Positions 30,905-41,781 are shown, counted from the stretch's first letter. The stretch is DNA of 64,000 nucleotides from Lepidostoma basale (GCA_022606425.2 JAHDVF020001220.1:1054001-1118000); one strand, 5' to 3'. Program-made: numbers and translations. Notes: generated by a model not told the origin, from the letters alone.

Positions 30905-32016
30905 AGGGGATGTGATATCTCTGAAACTGTTCACCTGTTCTTTGGAAGATATATTTAAAACTCTGGACTGGTTTGAACGTGGCCTCAATATAAATGGCGA
31001 GTGCATTTCCCACCTTCGCTTTGCAGATGCCATTGTCATTCCGGCGGAATATGTTGGGGGAACTCGAAGGCATGCTTAATGAACTAAACACTGCATCCAG
31101 ACGAGCGGATCTCGGGATGAATTTGGAAAAGACGAAAATCATGTATAATGAACATATAATCCCGAAATTAGTAACCGTCGATGGGTCGGCTCTTGAAGAG
31201 GTACAAGAATACACATATCTTGGCCAAATCATTCAATTAGGTAGAAACAATTTCGAGAAAGAAGCCGACCAAAGAATTCAGTTAGGTTGGGCGGCCTTTG
31301 GAAAATTACGTCATATTCTCACCTCTAAAACACCACAATGCCTCAAGACGAAAGTCTTCAACCAGTGCGTCTTTTTTTTTTTTTTTTTTGTACACAACAG
31401 GTCGTTTGGACCCAATTACAGTATACAATTTTTATTTTTTAGCTATTATATTGATTCTCGTGACATGTGATGGGTAGCCAATCTATCGCCATTTTATTGT
31501 CACGTGAATTCTACACCAGACCAAAGACAGTGTGACAATCACACTGCCATCGCCGGGAATCGAACCCAGGACCTTCGGCATGGAAGTCAGAGCTCGTAAC
31601 CACTCTACCACGAAGGTCGTCGTACCTAGTCACGGCGTACCTCTACCGCTAGTCATGGCGTACGGAGCCGAGACGCGGACACTGACAAAAGGTCTCGTCT
31701 ACAGATCCAAGGTCGCCCAACTCGCCATGGAAAGAGCCATGATTGGAATAACCTTAAGGGACAGATTTAGAAACGAATTTATTCGTCAACAAACCAAAGT
31801 GACTGTGGTGAGTCTGAGGATGGGTAGGTTGAAGTGGCGATGCGCTGGCCATATCTGTCGGAGAACCGACGGTCGATGGGGAAGACGGGCTCTGGAGTGG
31901 AGACCGCGTACAGGATTCCTCCTGCCCGCTGGACACACGATCTACAGGATTGCTAGACATGGATGGATGAGAGCGGCAATGGATAGGGGGCGGTGGGGTT
32001 CTTTAGGAGAGGCCTA
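30905..32016 (+). mobile_element. RTE family L, RT palm to C-terminus, with two nested insertions
   Basis: The only RTE copy here with part of the RT core. It reads ISLKLFTCSLEDIFKTLDWF, INGECISHLRFADAIVI (catalytic FADD changed to FADA). After a frameshift near 31045 come ELEGMLNELNTASRRADLGM, NLEKTKIMYNEHI, LEEVQEYTYLGQII, KTKVFNQCV. A SINE (31372-31619) interrupts. Then VMAYGAETRTLTKGLVYRSK, AMIGITLRDRFRNEFIRQQT, LKWRCAGHICRRTDGRWGRR, ALEWRPRTG and WGSLGEAY, where a mariner (32017) cuts the last motif. Confidence 0.9.
31372..31619 (-). mobile_element. tRNA-derived SINE inside RTE copy L2 (S3)
   Basis: Minus strand: head with box A TGGTAGAGTGG (complement of 31600-31610) and box B GGTTCGATTCC (complement of 31556-31566), the GTGATTGTCACACTGTCTTT body, and an A18 tail (T18 at 31372-31389). 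The long pure tail suggests that it is among the younger insertions in this window. Confidence 0.92.
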
Positions 32017-32360
32017 TTGGGTTAATGCAAAAGTTATGACCGTTTTTTACATACATTATTAAACATTTATTTTTAGATTTGTATTATTTATTTGATTACT
32101 TGTATAATTTCCATGCGTTCTTATAACCTTCTCCCATCTTTCTATCAACTTATTAATACCATTAGTGTAAATCTCCGAGAATTTTGATGCGAAAAATGTA
32201 GTAAGGGATGTTTTTACCTGCTCTATTTAATCAATTTTTTTATCAATTTCAGTTTTTTGCAGTGATCGGAATAAATGAAAATCGGAAGAAGCAAGATCTG
32301 GAAAATACGGTGGATGCTTAATAACATCCCAATTCAACTCATTTAGCTTGTGTTGGGTCA
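32015..32360 (-). mobile_element. mariner transposon, 3' part, inserted at TA (Mar2)
   Basis: TA (32015-32016) followed by TTGGGTTAATGCAAAAGTTA, a mariner-type terminal repeat. The minus strand encodes HKLNELNWDVIKHPPYFPDL, ASSDFHLFRSLQKTEID and FSEIYTNGINKLIERWEKVI, the C-terminal third of a mariner transposase including the last catalytic Asp of the PDLA..D box. It is truncated near 32360. Confidence 0.88.
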
Positions 32361-32364
32361 CACT

Positions 32365-33050
32365 TATAATAATCGTCATGAAAGTTAGTGTCAGTCACCA
32401 ATGCTCAAAATGTCTAAGAATGTGTTAAATATAACTCGAGCTAGATATTATACCAGACTGCACGTTCTAACACAGCCGTGAGTCAATATTTGAAGACAAA
32501 TGAATAAATGTTTGCTCTGTTGAGTCAAGCAGCGATCGATATCTGATACGGCTTGAGTCGGGCGAACTCCCTCGCGAGCTCATATTTCTAGTAACCGGAA
32601 CACCGGAAGTCCCGGGAAGCCGGTATTATTAGAAAAGTAAGAACATGAAATACAAATGCATTTCAAAACATATGTGACTCCGAGGAAAAGGTATCTTTGA
32701 AACATTGAAATGTATTATTTTGTGCATATTTTCTCTTCAAGTACATTTATTTATTAAGCAGTATTTAATTTAATTCTATCAGCAATATAATCGATCACAT
32801 TATAAATGTTTTTACTTAAAATTTAATGGTTAAATTTCATTGCAAATAATGAAAATAAAAAAATTCATATGAAGCACTTACTTTGTGGTAATATAATACC
32901 GCCCTTGAGATGATAACATCACAAAAACGGGGCTTTTATAGTTAGCATATTATTATTATAATTATAATAATTATAATTATTATTAAACTGATAATAAAAC
33001 ACTTTTGCGCTATACAAATTAGCCTAATTATTATAATTATTATTATTATT
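32365..33050. other. Mostly unassigned; AT palindrome near 32940-32990
   Basis: It holds a near-perfect palindrome made of TTATTATAATTATAATAATTA-type units. A (TTATTA)n run at 33030 precedes the next RTE copy. A GC-richer patch at 32560-32625 is unassigned. Confidence 0.45.
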
Positions 33051-33054
33051 TATT

Positions 33055-33610
33055 CTTCTTCTGATTGTTGACTCTTTGGTGGTCGTCCTTGTGATCAACG
33101 GCCTTCTGAAGTCTCGTGCATCACGATATTAGGAATTCTTGCTGGATCCATTCTCTCGATGTGATCCCTCCAGAATTTTCTTCTCTGCCTACTCCATCTC
33201 ACTTTGTCTTCAATTTTGTAGAATTTGCGAATTTCTTCATTGGGTATCCTATATCTAACGGTTCTCCCAACAATAGGTCGCAATGTTCTCATTTCTGCTA
33301 CTCTTAAGAGATGTTTAGTTCTGACAGTGTCTGCCCTTGCTTCGATTCCGTGTGTCATTATGGGCCTGATGCAGGTTTTATAAATTCTAACTTTGCTTTC
33401 CACCAGCATATGCTTATTGTCCCAGACAGTGTCCCTTAGACATCCGGAAATAACTGCAGTTTTATTAGTCTATTTTTTAACTTCATTATATAGATCGCTG
33501 CAACTAAATATCTCCACACCCAGATATCTGAACTTCATGACCTGTTCCATTGGTTTATCGTCTACAAAAAATTGCATCTGAGAGGCTGTCTGGATATTGT
33601 TAGATATTTT
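33055..33610 (-). mobile_element. RTE family C, longest copy (C6)
   Basis: Minus strand, starting MKFRYLGVEIFSCSDLYNEV (with the YLGVE motif), ISGCLRDTVWDNKHMLVESK, VRIYKTCIRPIMTHGIEARA, DTVRTKHLLRVAEMRTLRPI, YRIPNEEIRKFYKIEDKVRW, REHIERMDPARIP-like sequence and a final HE-TSEGR block. It has one TAA near 33480. It supplies the family layout upstream of the KVRIYK motif that the other copies lack. Confidence 0.9.
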
Positions 33611-33619
33611 GTTTTTGCG

Positions 33620-34425
33620 TATAATTTGTTTTGTAATTAAATTAAGTAATTCAATTTCTTACAAAAGATTTCACGAAAATAATCGCCACGTGAAAAACTT
33701 CTGTAATGACTACTTTTGAAAAGCTATTACCCTCCAGGACATTTTCGTGCAGCTCTTAGGTACAAGGTAATATAGAACTTTGACAAATTGCATAATTATT
33801 ATTCATTCGAATAACACAATTGTTTTTGTTGCAGATGTTTGCGTATTATCAAAACACGGCAGGGTGTTTTATTACGCTCATTAATTACGAGTCTGTATTC
33901 GTATATTCCAATACGGCATACTCAATAAATCTATGAATTTCGTAAACGATGAAATAAATCACATGTGTGATTTCGACTACGAATTGCATGCATACAAAAT
34001 ATATTTCTTTAATTAAAACGGCATGTTTCAAAACGATTGTACATTCATTATTATTATAAATTAATAAATTTTATTAATAAAAAAATAAAGTCCATTGTTT
34101 TAGCCGAAACACTATGATACTTTAATATTATAAACTGTTCAATTGTTAAATTAAACTATTTTTAAATTAGCAGTTAAAAAAATACATAGTTTTTAAATAC
34201 CATTTAGATGATAAAATATTCTAGTTATTATTTCATCCGCTTAATAAAATACGTTCATCGGTTCTCACCTATTTCAGCAGTTCTTCGGTATTTTTCTTAA
34301 TTACTAAGAACGGTTCTCACCTGCAAATATAGAGACAAAAATATTGATTAGATATTATGTCAAAGACTTATGAACCAGAAATAACATGAGGTATAAAATT
34401 GTAAGTTATAACAATAAATAAATAA
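33620..34425. other. Mostly unassigned; contains a repeat H terminus
   Basis: AGTCCATTGTTTTAGCCGAAA at about 34089 matches the start of hairpin repeat H, without its ribozyme-like arm. The rest is AT-rich and unassigned. Confidence 0.45.
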
Positions 34426-34429
34426 TTAA

Positions 34430-34600
34430 TACAATTGAAAACATATGTTATCTAGAAGTGACATAATATTATAAATGACCTGTTTTGCCTTGCTTAGACA
34501 TTATCATTATTTAATAATGCCTAAAAAATTCGAAACATGTTAAATAATTCATTTGTGTTAATTTATTTTATATTGACTTCTACATAATTGTTTTTACGTT
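34430..34600. mobile_element. Hairpin repeat F, diverged (F6)
   Basis: AATACAATTGAAAACATATG, GACCTGTTTTGCC, then TTTAATAATGCCTAAAAAAT, TCGAAACATGTTAAATAA. Heavily decayed. Confidence 0.5.
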
Positions 34601-34851
34601 TATTTAACAACACATTAATGGATAAAAAAAATTAAATGCCGTTGAAATTGTTTACTTGTATGAAAGTATGTAAATACGATGTATAAAATAAAAACACGAC
34701 AAAATCAGTTTAATCATTTTCTTAAAGTAGACCATGTTTGGAGTAATCAAATGATCAAATATCTAAAGTTTTAATACGTTACTATATATCGGGTGCATGT
34801 GGTTCTGAAAAACGTGACATATGCTATATTATAACGTTATATGTGAGAGTG

Positions 34852-35169
34852 TTAACCACCCTACGTATTTGAACGTACGTGATATGTTCACTTTGACTGT
34901 TCCATTCTGCACTATCCCGTATCACGTACGCGCTTGCGAAAAAGTAATGAACCTAAAATGTACAAACTGTTAGGGATACGCGCGTGTGCCAACAACACTT
35001 GAGTTTTCATAAATATGATAGTTTTACAAGGGGCAGGCGAAGTGTGCGGCCGAGTATTTGACGTTTCGTAATTTAAAAAAATAAAGTTAATATATAATTA
35101 AATTTCATTAATAAAAAACCTCCTTTTTTGCACGTTTCTCGGGAAATTACCTGAAGGTAGGGCGGTTAA
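34852..35169 (+). mobile_element. TTAA-flanked MITE, repeat N, best copy (N3)
   Basis: Perfect TTAA at 34852-34855 and 35166-35169 around a 310-bp element, from CCACCCTACGTATTTG to GAAGGTAGGGCGG. The inverted ends cover about 9 bp (one mismatch). Confidence 0.9.
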
Positions 35170-35179
35170 TGAAATCATT

Positions 35180-35580
35180 TATGCATAGGCCGTTTTTCTG
35201 ACTTTTTTGACCATTTTTTAATCCTACTTCCGAGCTTTGGCGAAGTTTAAATGCGTACGTGGGAAGGATGTTTTCTTAAGGATAACTGTATTAATATACC
35301 CGTTTCACAAATAAACAATTAATATAATTGGTATTCCATAACACAAAGCTCGATTCAAATGACGTGCGTCTGTTGCCATGGCGACAATTTCAATTAATTA
35401 CACACTACAGATTAAACTGAAACGACAATTGGGGCGGCTGAAAGGTTTCCAGATGTACGTACAAGAAGGATATATAAATAACATAGGAAAATTTCAATTT
35501 TTTTTAATAAACCCGTTATTATTTAAGTATTGTACACGAGTAATAGAGTTTGTAGAAGGCGGTTGTCATGGCTACGGAAC
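35180..35580. other. No feature recognised
   Basis: No repeat or domain recognised; a small open frame at 35378-35602 has no known motif. Confidence 0.4.
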
Positions 35581-35584
35581 AGAA

Positions 35585-35705
35585 AAGAATGGACAGGAAT
35601 GACAAGAATTCAGAACATGTTCCAAGTGGCGCAGGATTGAGATGCCTTTGCTGCAGTGATCGTCAACGTTGTGGGGACCTGACATGGCATCGATAGAACA
35701 ATAAG
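35585..35705 (+). mobile_element. RTE family B terminal fragment (B5)
   Basis: MFQVAQD, a stop, then DAFAAVIVNVVGT and TGA, matching LFRAEQDRDRFTEVIANVRG of copy B2. Confidence 0.7.
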
Positions 35706-35734
35706 GCAAAAGTAATAAAACTCAAGAAACAAAC

Positions 35735-35980
35735 AAGCATTTTTTTATTGTTTCTTGAACAATGATGTAAAACTCCATATGAAATAATTAATACGAATGA
35801 AAACATCAGTTTTCTTGAAGTTTTATTATATTTTATGGAACATTTGGGGACATTTGATAATGCCCTAGAACATCAGGACATTTGATAATTTCTTAGAAGG
35901 GCAAAACATGTCTTTCCCCTAAAATATAATAAAACTTCTAAAAAACTGACGTTTTCATTCATATTCAACTAGTATTTGTT
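35735..35980. mobile_element. Hairpin repeat F (F7)
   Basis: Left arm TATTGTTTCTTGAACAATGA and TTAATACGAATGAAAACATC, right arm AACTGACGTTTTCATTCATA. Core ACATTTGATAATTTCTTAGA, AGGGCAAAACATGTC. Confidence 0.65.
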
Positions 35981-35990
35981 AAAAATATAT

Positions 35991-36029
35991 ACATTGATAA
36001 AGGTTACTTGTATCCGAAACATGTTTGCG
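35991..36029 (+). ncRNA. Hammerhead-like structure
   Basis: ACA/TGC partial helix I, heptamer TTGATAA (35994-36000), GGTTAC/GTATCC helix II with one mismatch and a 2-nt loop, GAAA (36016-36019), C-AT-GTT. Two heptamer substitutions. Confidence 0.4.
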
Positions 36030-36045
36030 TTCATGACTTCCGAAA

Positions 36046-36362
36046 TGATGACACTGAGGACAATAGCAGTCTAGACGCTGAGGGATCTCATGAGGAACAC
36101 CAAAATAAGAGAGATATGTGAGGTTGAGAATATTATAAGCTGGAGCAGACAGCGAAAAAGGGACTGTACGGTCATGTTCAAAGAATTTAGTCAAATAGAC
36201 TCCCCTATAGTGCATTGCATAATCAGCCTCATGGGACTCGTCCTCGTGGAAGACCTTCTAAAAGATGGAAGTACAGCTGGGAATCTACCTCACAGGAGGA
36301 GCAACATTTTGGAGAACAGACCACATAGGTCCACTACAAGGAAGAAGAAGAAGAAGACGTAA
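36046..36362 (+). mobile_element. RTE family C, 3' end with (GAA)n tail (C7)
   Basis: SEMMTLRTIAV-like start, then RNTKIREICEVENIISWSRQ, the DSPIVHCIISLMGLVLVEDL frame, and ENRPHRST followed by AGGAAGAAGAAGAAGAAGAC. It runs without a break through the sites used by insertions in C1 and C14. Confidence 0.88.
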
Positions 36363-36369
36363 TAGAATG

Positions 36370-36690
36370 TACAATTATATTTATTCAAACATTTTTAGTA
36401 TTTCGATTCTTCTAGTTTAGTTTTATTTGCGTAAGGGAAAGTTCACTTATTCACTGGAAGTAGAATAGTAACCATTTGTAACTTATCTAAATGGATCTAT
36501 CAGTCTCAAATGCTCGTGCCCTCAAAGCATTCAGAGCCAACACGATACAATATGCCTTACAATAGAACACATTAATTTACTAAGCGGTATATTGCAAGTA
36601 GAGTTTATATATATAAAACATGTATATAGAATATTTCGATATTTTGTAATGATATGACTTATAACCCTGAAATATTTAACAAATCAATAA
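36370..36690. other. No feature recognised
   Basis: AT-rich spacer. Confidence 0.4.
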
Positions 36691-36694
36691 CAAC

Positions 36695-37185
36695 TTCCTC
36701 TTCTTCTATCTTGTTGTAGACATATGTGGTCTGTCCTTCAGAATGTTGCTCCTCCTGTGAGGTAGACTCCCAGCTGTCCTTCCATCTTTTAGGAGGTCTT
36801 CCACGAGGACGAGTACCATGAGGCTGATTATGCAATGCAATATAGGGGAGTCCATTCTTTGAGCATGACTCTACCAGTCCCCTTTTCGCTATCTGTTCCA
36901 TCTTATAATATCCTCAACCTCACATATTTATCTTATTTTGGTGTTCCTTACGCGATATCTTAGTATCTTGCCTGCTATCGTCTTCAGTGTTTTCATCTCG
37001 GAAGTCTTCAAAACTTTTTTGATCCTTACTGTGTTTGACCTTGCTTCGACGCCATATGTTATTATTGGTCTTATGCATGATTTATAAATTCTCAACTTAC
37101 TCTTAAAAGCCATGTCTTTGTGTTTTACATATTGTGGATTTTAGAGCGCCAGACATAGCAGCGGTCTTGTCTACTTGCAATTTTA
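36695..37185 (-). mobile_element. RTE family C, 3' end (C8)
   Basis: Minus strand: DKTAAMSGALKSTICKTQ, KSKLRIYKSCIRPIITYGVE, KKVLKTSEMKTLKTIAGKIL, RYRVRNTKIR with a stop, then ICEVEDIIRW, THPRGRPPKRWKDSWESTSQ. It lies tail-to-tail with C7. Confidence 0.9.
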
Positions 37186-37215
37186 TAATATTTTAAATAT
37201 ATATCTTAATAATAT

Positions 37216-37254
37216 GTTTCACTGAAGGACCGGTTGTCCGAAACATGTCTGATA
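37216..37254 (+). ncRNA. Hammerhead-like structure, lacking one core base
   Basis: TTTCA/TGATA helix I (4 of 5 pairs), CTGAAG (37222-37227), GGAC/GTCC helix II, GAAA (37240-37243), C-AT-GTC ending at 37249. The A expected after CTGAAG is missing or taken into the stem. Confidence 0.5.
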
Positions 37255-37259
37255 TGTAT

Positions 37260-37720
37260 TTTTTTTTAACGTTAGTGTTGTATATACAAAGTATATAAAA
37301 AAATTAAAAGACCAAATAAAACATCTACAACACAAAGTATGGTCAACATAGAAGAAATTACATGTATTTAAGACGAAAACTTTAGAAATGTAATACATCA
37401 CAAAGTTTTTTTTTTATATCTTTGATAAATGTTTAGATAACCAACACGTAAATAAAATGAAGGGAATCACAGATGAAAAAGTTCTGCAAAAAACAAAGCT
37501 CGACAGTTTGATACAAATTGATTAATAAGTTCAGGCTAACAATCGATTTAAGGGTTGCTATCCATTTTCTAAGGCTTTTATATTTTAAGAATTCTTTAGA
37601 AGCTGAGTAGTAATGGTGATGGATTAAACAACTTTCATTTGAAAAATGGGTTTACCACACTTTTACGATAGAATAATGTAAAATAAAAACGCCTTTCTAA
37701 AATAAAAACTCCTATATTTT
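37260..37720. other. No feature recognised
   Basis: AT-rich, nothing supportable. Confidence 0.4.
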
Positions 37721-37724
37721 CAAT

Positions 37725-37998
37725 GTCGATTTTCAAACTGCTGTGAGATCAGCCATGCTCTTCTGCTCGGAATACTAGTCTATAGATGACAAGCGGAACA
37801 GATGCGGCATGTGGCACAAATTAAAATATTAAAATGGGCCGCTGGAGTGACTAGACTCCGATATCTTCAAAGCGACCCCTTTTACACTCTGGAGAGTTCT
37901 CTGTGATTGTCTTGGACATCAGAAGGAACGAAGACCACATTATCTAAAAAGCCTTCAAACTAGACGCGGGAAGGAGAGAATGGAGTCAGTCTGTCAGA
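37725..37998 (+). mobile_element. RTE fragment of a further family (D)
   Basis: QTAVRSAMLFCSEY, then MWHKLKY and NGPLE-type residues aligned to the ..AVRPAMLYG.E.W...HVAEMRMLRW block of many RTE proteins. It ends in KAFKLDAGRREWSQSVRKR. The frame is broken several times. Repeat F sequence (AAAACGTCTGTTTTCTAGAA) follows at 37997. Confidence 0.65.
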
Positions 37999-38030
37999 AA
38001 ACGTCTGTTTTCTAGAAGTTCAATTAACTT

Positions 38031-38445
38031 ATTAACCATCGCGCCGTCTCCCGAAGGGGTATGTAGATATAATGACCTACCAAACTTTTCTTTCCTGACA
38101 TATTTCTCTCGCATTCATACTACTCATGCACGCGCGTCGATTTCTCTGACTCCTCACGTGGCCGACTTAAATATTAGATTTATTTGATCGTGTCACGTTT
38201 TCCTCGGTCTTCCTCTATTTCTAGTTCCATTAACATCATTGACATATCATTTTTTACCATTCCTTTTTCATTCATTTATTCCAGGTGTCCAAACCATCTT
38301 TATGATCCTTTCATTATTTTGTTCATAACACCATCATACGCACCGCATTCACTTCTTATACTTTCATTTGACACTCTATCATACACAGAGTATCCACAAA
38401 TTCGTCTCTCATTTCTACTGCATTTATTCTACTTTCATCCTTCTT
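38031..38445 (-). mobile_element. RTE family A, 3' end (A8)
   Basis: Reverse complement: ESRINAVEMR-like start, GYSVYDRVSNESIRSECGAY, DGVMNKIMKGS, KMVWTP-shifted segment, RGRPRKT and the same TGA (plus TCA at 38193-38195) seen in A1 and A2. It ends AYLFGRRRDG near 38035. Confidence 0.88.
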
Positions 38446-38449
38446 TAAT

Positions 38450-38590
38450 AAAATTTAATTAAAGTTTATGGAAATGACATGTTTCTCCTTTCTAAGCCAT
38501 AATCGAATGAGACATTAGAAAATGTTTAAGAAAGGCGAAATATGTCAGTGTAGAATTCCACAGAGTTAACGCTTTAACCTTCATTAAAGT
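38450..38590. mobile_element. Hairpin repeat F remnant (F8)
   Basis: AATTTAATTAAAGTTTATGG, GACATGTTTCTCC; then ATTAGAAAATGTTTAAGAAA, GGCGAAATATGTCAG. One arm joins GAATTCCACAGAGTTAACGC, sequence shared with repeat J. Confidence 0.5.
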
Positions 38591-38594
38591 GTTA

Positions 38595-39160
38595 AACCCA
38601 GATGTAGAGATAAAATGCTATTGAGGCAGCAAGAGCTACGTTTCATAAAATAAAATTACTCTTCTGCAATGATAACGTAAACTTGAAACTCCGCCAGAGA
38701 ATGATGAAATGCTATGTGTGGTCTGTTTTATTTTACGGATGTGAAACGTGGACCTTGAAACTTAACTCAATGAACAGACTGGAAGCATTTGAAATGTGGC
38801 TCCATCGCCGAATGCTCAGAGTTTCCTGGACAGACATGGTTACCAATACCGAAGTCCTGAGGCGAGCTAGAGTTAACAGGGAACTGTTATCAACTATCAA
38901 GGCTCGAAAGATCTCGTATCTGGGTCATATACTGCGTGGAGAAAACAACCTTCTCCTACTGATATTGGAGGGGAAAATTGAGGGACGCCGAGGGCCTGGA
39001 AGGAGACAAATGTCCTGGCTGCGAAACGTGAGGGAGTGGACCGGCATCCGAAGTGTTGAGGAGCTGTTCCGAGCGGAGCAGGACAGGGACAGGTTCACCG
39101 AGGTGATCGCCAACGTTAGGGGAACCCGAAAAGATACTTGAAGAAGAAGAAGAAGAAAGT
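38595..39160 (+). mobile_element. RTE family B, best copy, (GAA)n tail (B2)
   Basis: An open frame of 152 residues to TGA (39139-39141): MKLRQRMMKCYVWSVLFYGC, ETWTLKLNSMNRLEAFEMWL, HRRMLRVSWTDMVTNTEVLR, KARKISYLGHILRGENNLLL, RRGPGRRQMSWLRNVREWTG, LFRAEQDRDRFTEVIANVRG. Upstream, 38595-38682 matches the DPDVEIKC.IEAARATF stretch of copy B4 with breaks. The GAAGAAGAAGAAGAAGAA tail begins at the stop codon. RT and endonuclease are lost by truncation. Confidence 0.93.
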
Positions 39161-39164
39161 GTTG

Positions 39165-39488
39165 AATATTTTTACTTAAAACTCGCAACATCATTAAAAA
39201 TAATAACATAATTAAAATTTCAACTTTCTTTTAACTAGGGTTGAGTTTCTCGCCCTTGTCTGCTGTATCATTCATCTTACTACGGTGACGGAATTTTTTG
39301 GACGAAATCATAGTTTTATTATTTTACACTCGACTAAGTGATTGATGGTGCTCCGCTGATGTTATGCAAGGGACTCTAAAATAAGGTTTTAAGATATCAT
39401 TTTTCTTTATTCGACGTCACAATGCCAAAGACTGAAAAGAGATAACAAGCTTTTACGGATGATAAACACATTTTTAAAACACGATTAA
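39165..39488. other. No feature recognised
   Basis: AT-rich spacer. Confidence 0.4.
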
Positions 39489-39491
39489 ATT

Positions 39492-39835
39492 AATAATTCA
39501 AGGATTAATTTTATCTCAATAGAGACGAAGATGCAAACTGGAAACAGAATATGGTTATCGAGGTGTTTAAAGGACTTATGACCTGTTATTGGTTGGGTTA
39601 AGCGCACGCGTTATGTAATTACAACATTCCCCATTCCACCTTTCTTATGACCACCATGTCTGACAATTTTTTGGAAGTTGTATATATGTTAATATCCAAC
39701 ACCACAATTCACATGTCAGTTTCAATCTACAAACCAGCGCCATCTATGAAGATTAGATTTAAGCATTAAGCAGAAGATCTTTATTACGCAATCAATCAAT
39801 ATTACGCACTGCTAGCAGTAAATTTATAATTATTC
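39492..39835 (+). repeat. Repeat E, single long unit (E4)
   Basis: CAAGGATTAATTTTATCTCA start (like the E3 terminus), then the conserved blocks, CCAGCGCCATCTATGAAGAT and GCGCACTGCTAGC-like end, which correspond to the distal part of the tandem units at 62-63 kb. Confidence 0.85.
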
Positions 39836-39939
39836 TTTCGTAAGAAGCGCAAAATTTTTCGATTGATATTAATGAAAAAAAAATTGTTTTAATTTATAAC
39901 ACTAAATTATTTTAATCTTATGATTTTAATGAAATCTCT

Positions 39940-40130
39940 TAATAGAAGTTCATTTTAAATAGTCCATTGTTTTGGCCGAAACACTACAATATTTAAACAT
40001 TACATACTGTTAAATTAAAAAAAACTTTGATTCGTGTATCACAATTGTATTTTTATTTTTCGCGACAGCTGTTTCGTCGACCTATGTTGACAACATCAGG
40101 TGTTACAATAATAATAATTAAACAAAACCA
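39940..40130. mobile_element. Hairpin repeat H with hammerhead-like arm
   Basis: Start AGTCCATTGTTTTGGCCGAA. Minus-strand core: CTGATGT (complement of 40093-40099), GTCAAC/GTCGAC stem (5 of 6), GAAA (complement of 40072-40075), CAGCTG helix III, GTC (complement of 40064-40066), GCGAAAAATAAAAA. A9 is replaced by U. Confidence 0.55.
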
Positions 40131-40177
40131 TGTTTTTAATAACAACTTATACTTTTAAAAATAACAACTTTAACTTA

Positions 40178-40615
40178 TGAAATTTAATTGTATCTCAATA
40201 GAGACGAAGATGCAAACTGGAAACTGAATATGGATTAAATTATTAACACCTTGATCATGAATATTCAGTTTCCAGTTTGCATCTTCGTCTCTATTGAGAT
40301 ACAATTAAATTTCATGAATTAACCACCCACCATGGGTGAAAATCCAGGATTCGTATACAAGTATAAGTATAACTTCCAAAAATTTGTCATGCATGGTCAT
40401 AAACATAGGTGGAATAGGGAATGTTGTAATTACATATAGCGTGCGCTTAACCCAACCAATGACAGGTCATAAGTCCTGTAAACACCTTGATCATCCATAT
40501 TCGGTTTCCAGTTTGCATCTTCGTCTCTATTGAGATACAATTAAATTTCATGAATTAACCACCCACCATGGGTGAAAATCCAGGATTCGTATACAAGTAT
40601 AAGTATACATTCACA
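40178..40615. repeat. Repeat E, palindrome plus tandem minus-strand unit (E5)
   Basis: A 57-bp arm at 40185-40243 is mirrored at 40257-40320 with only about 15 bp between. A second minus-orientation unit follows (40321-40615). AATTAACCACCCACCATGGG and GTATACAAGTATAAGTATA occur in both units. Confidence 0.85.
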
Positions 40616-40779
40616 AAAAATAACTTTAACTTATTAAAAAAATATTATTACTAATAACAATACGCCCAGGTTAATTATTAAAATGTTAATGTTATTTATT
40701 AAAATTTTAATTTCTTTGTTCTCTTTCGAATTTTAAATGTGTTTTTTTTATTAGTCTTTCTTTGTTTAGTTTTTATTAT

Positions 40780-40915
40780 ATATTATATTTACACCTCAAG
40801 ATGGAGGTATCCTCCAAAACATGTCGAGTTTTTTAATATTTTGTGGATTAAAAACAAAATTATTTTTAATTTCCTAAGTGTATTACTATGGAATTCCACA
40901 GTGTTAATGCCTTAG
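40780..40915 (+). mobile_element. Repeat J with hammerhead-like core (J2)
   Basis: CTCAAGA heptamer (near 40796-40802), perfect GGAGG/CCTCC helix II with TAT loop, AAAA for GAAA, C-AT-GTC. The downstream TTTAATATTTTGTGGATTAA and TGGAATTCCACAGTGTTAAT match the copy at 44.0 kb. Confidence 0.55.
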
Positions 40916-41179
40916 GGTGAGTAAGGGGGATCCTATTGACCTTCGAGCGGTGCATGGCCATCACCGTGGTAATGGGCATGCTACGCTGGAGGATTGATCT
41001 GATCCCAAGTACCTATCCACACCTCCTCGACTTTGGTCTCCCCTGGAAACTATGCGAAATGATAGAGAGTGAATAAACTCGGTGGATAATATTGATGCAT
41101 AGGCTAACGTGGAAGGACACCTCGCCAACCCGTCTGGCAAGCGTGGCGTTGTAATGCCAACCACCCCCCGTATGTCATG

Positions 41180-41256
41180 TCATACATGGAGAAGTATGGG
41201 GGAGGCCTATGTCCAGCAGTGGACGACAACGGCTGTTAAAGAAGAAGCATGCCTTA
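41180..41256 (+). mobile_element. RTE family L terminal fragment
   Basis: CHTWRSMGEAYVQQWTTTAV, KEEA: the usual last residues of the RTE family L protein, followed by GAAGAAGC. Upstream 40920-41180 is GC-richer and unassigned. Confidence 0.75.
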
Positions 41257-41259
41257 GCT

Positions 41260-41778
41260 TGCAAAGAGTTAAAATAATTGAATTTTTTTCGAGCGTTCTA
41301 TTTTCATATATTTTACAGTAGATTTATTCATCATTTAATTCGTTCAATCAATGATGCATTTAGTATAAACCAGGGAGAACGCATATTTTACTGTACAAAC
41401 TGATTTGTTAAACATCTGTACAGAATAATATAATTTTAATGAGAATCTAGCTCAATATCCAATAGCGATAGTAATATCCGAATCTCACAATGCCCACACC
41501 AGAATACCTAACAAATTTAATATCCCATTGACCTGTGCACTTTGGTTTGCGGTACTAATATGATATTCGTGTAACCACAGACTGTTTCGTATCTACGTCA
41601 TAGCTAACTTGTTCAAAACTCATCGAAATTATAGACAGGATAATACCGGTGTCAGTTAGTATGACGTATTCTGGCATTCGATGGACAAATAGTTTCCTAT
41701 TGAAAGGATTTCATTAAACATGCGATCGTAGTTAAATGTAAATGTTGAATAACGTAAATTGATGAACACGTCTATTTT
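41260..41778. other. No feature recognised
   Basis: No supportable feature. Confidence 0.4.
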
Positions 41779-41781
41779 CTA

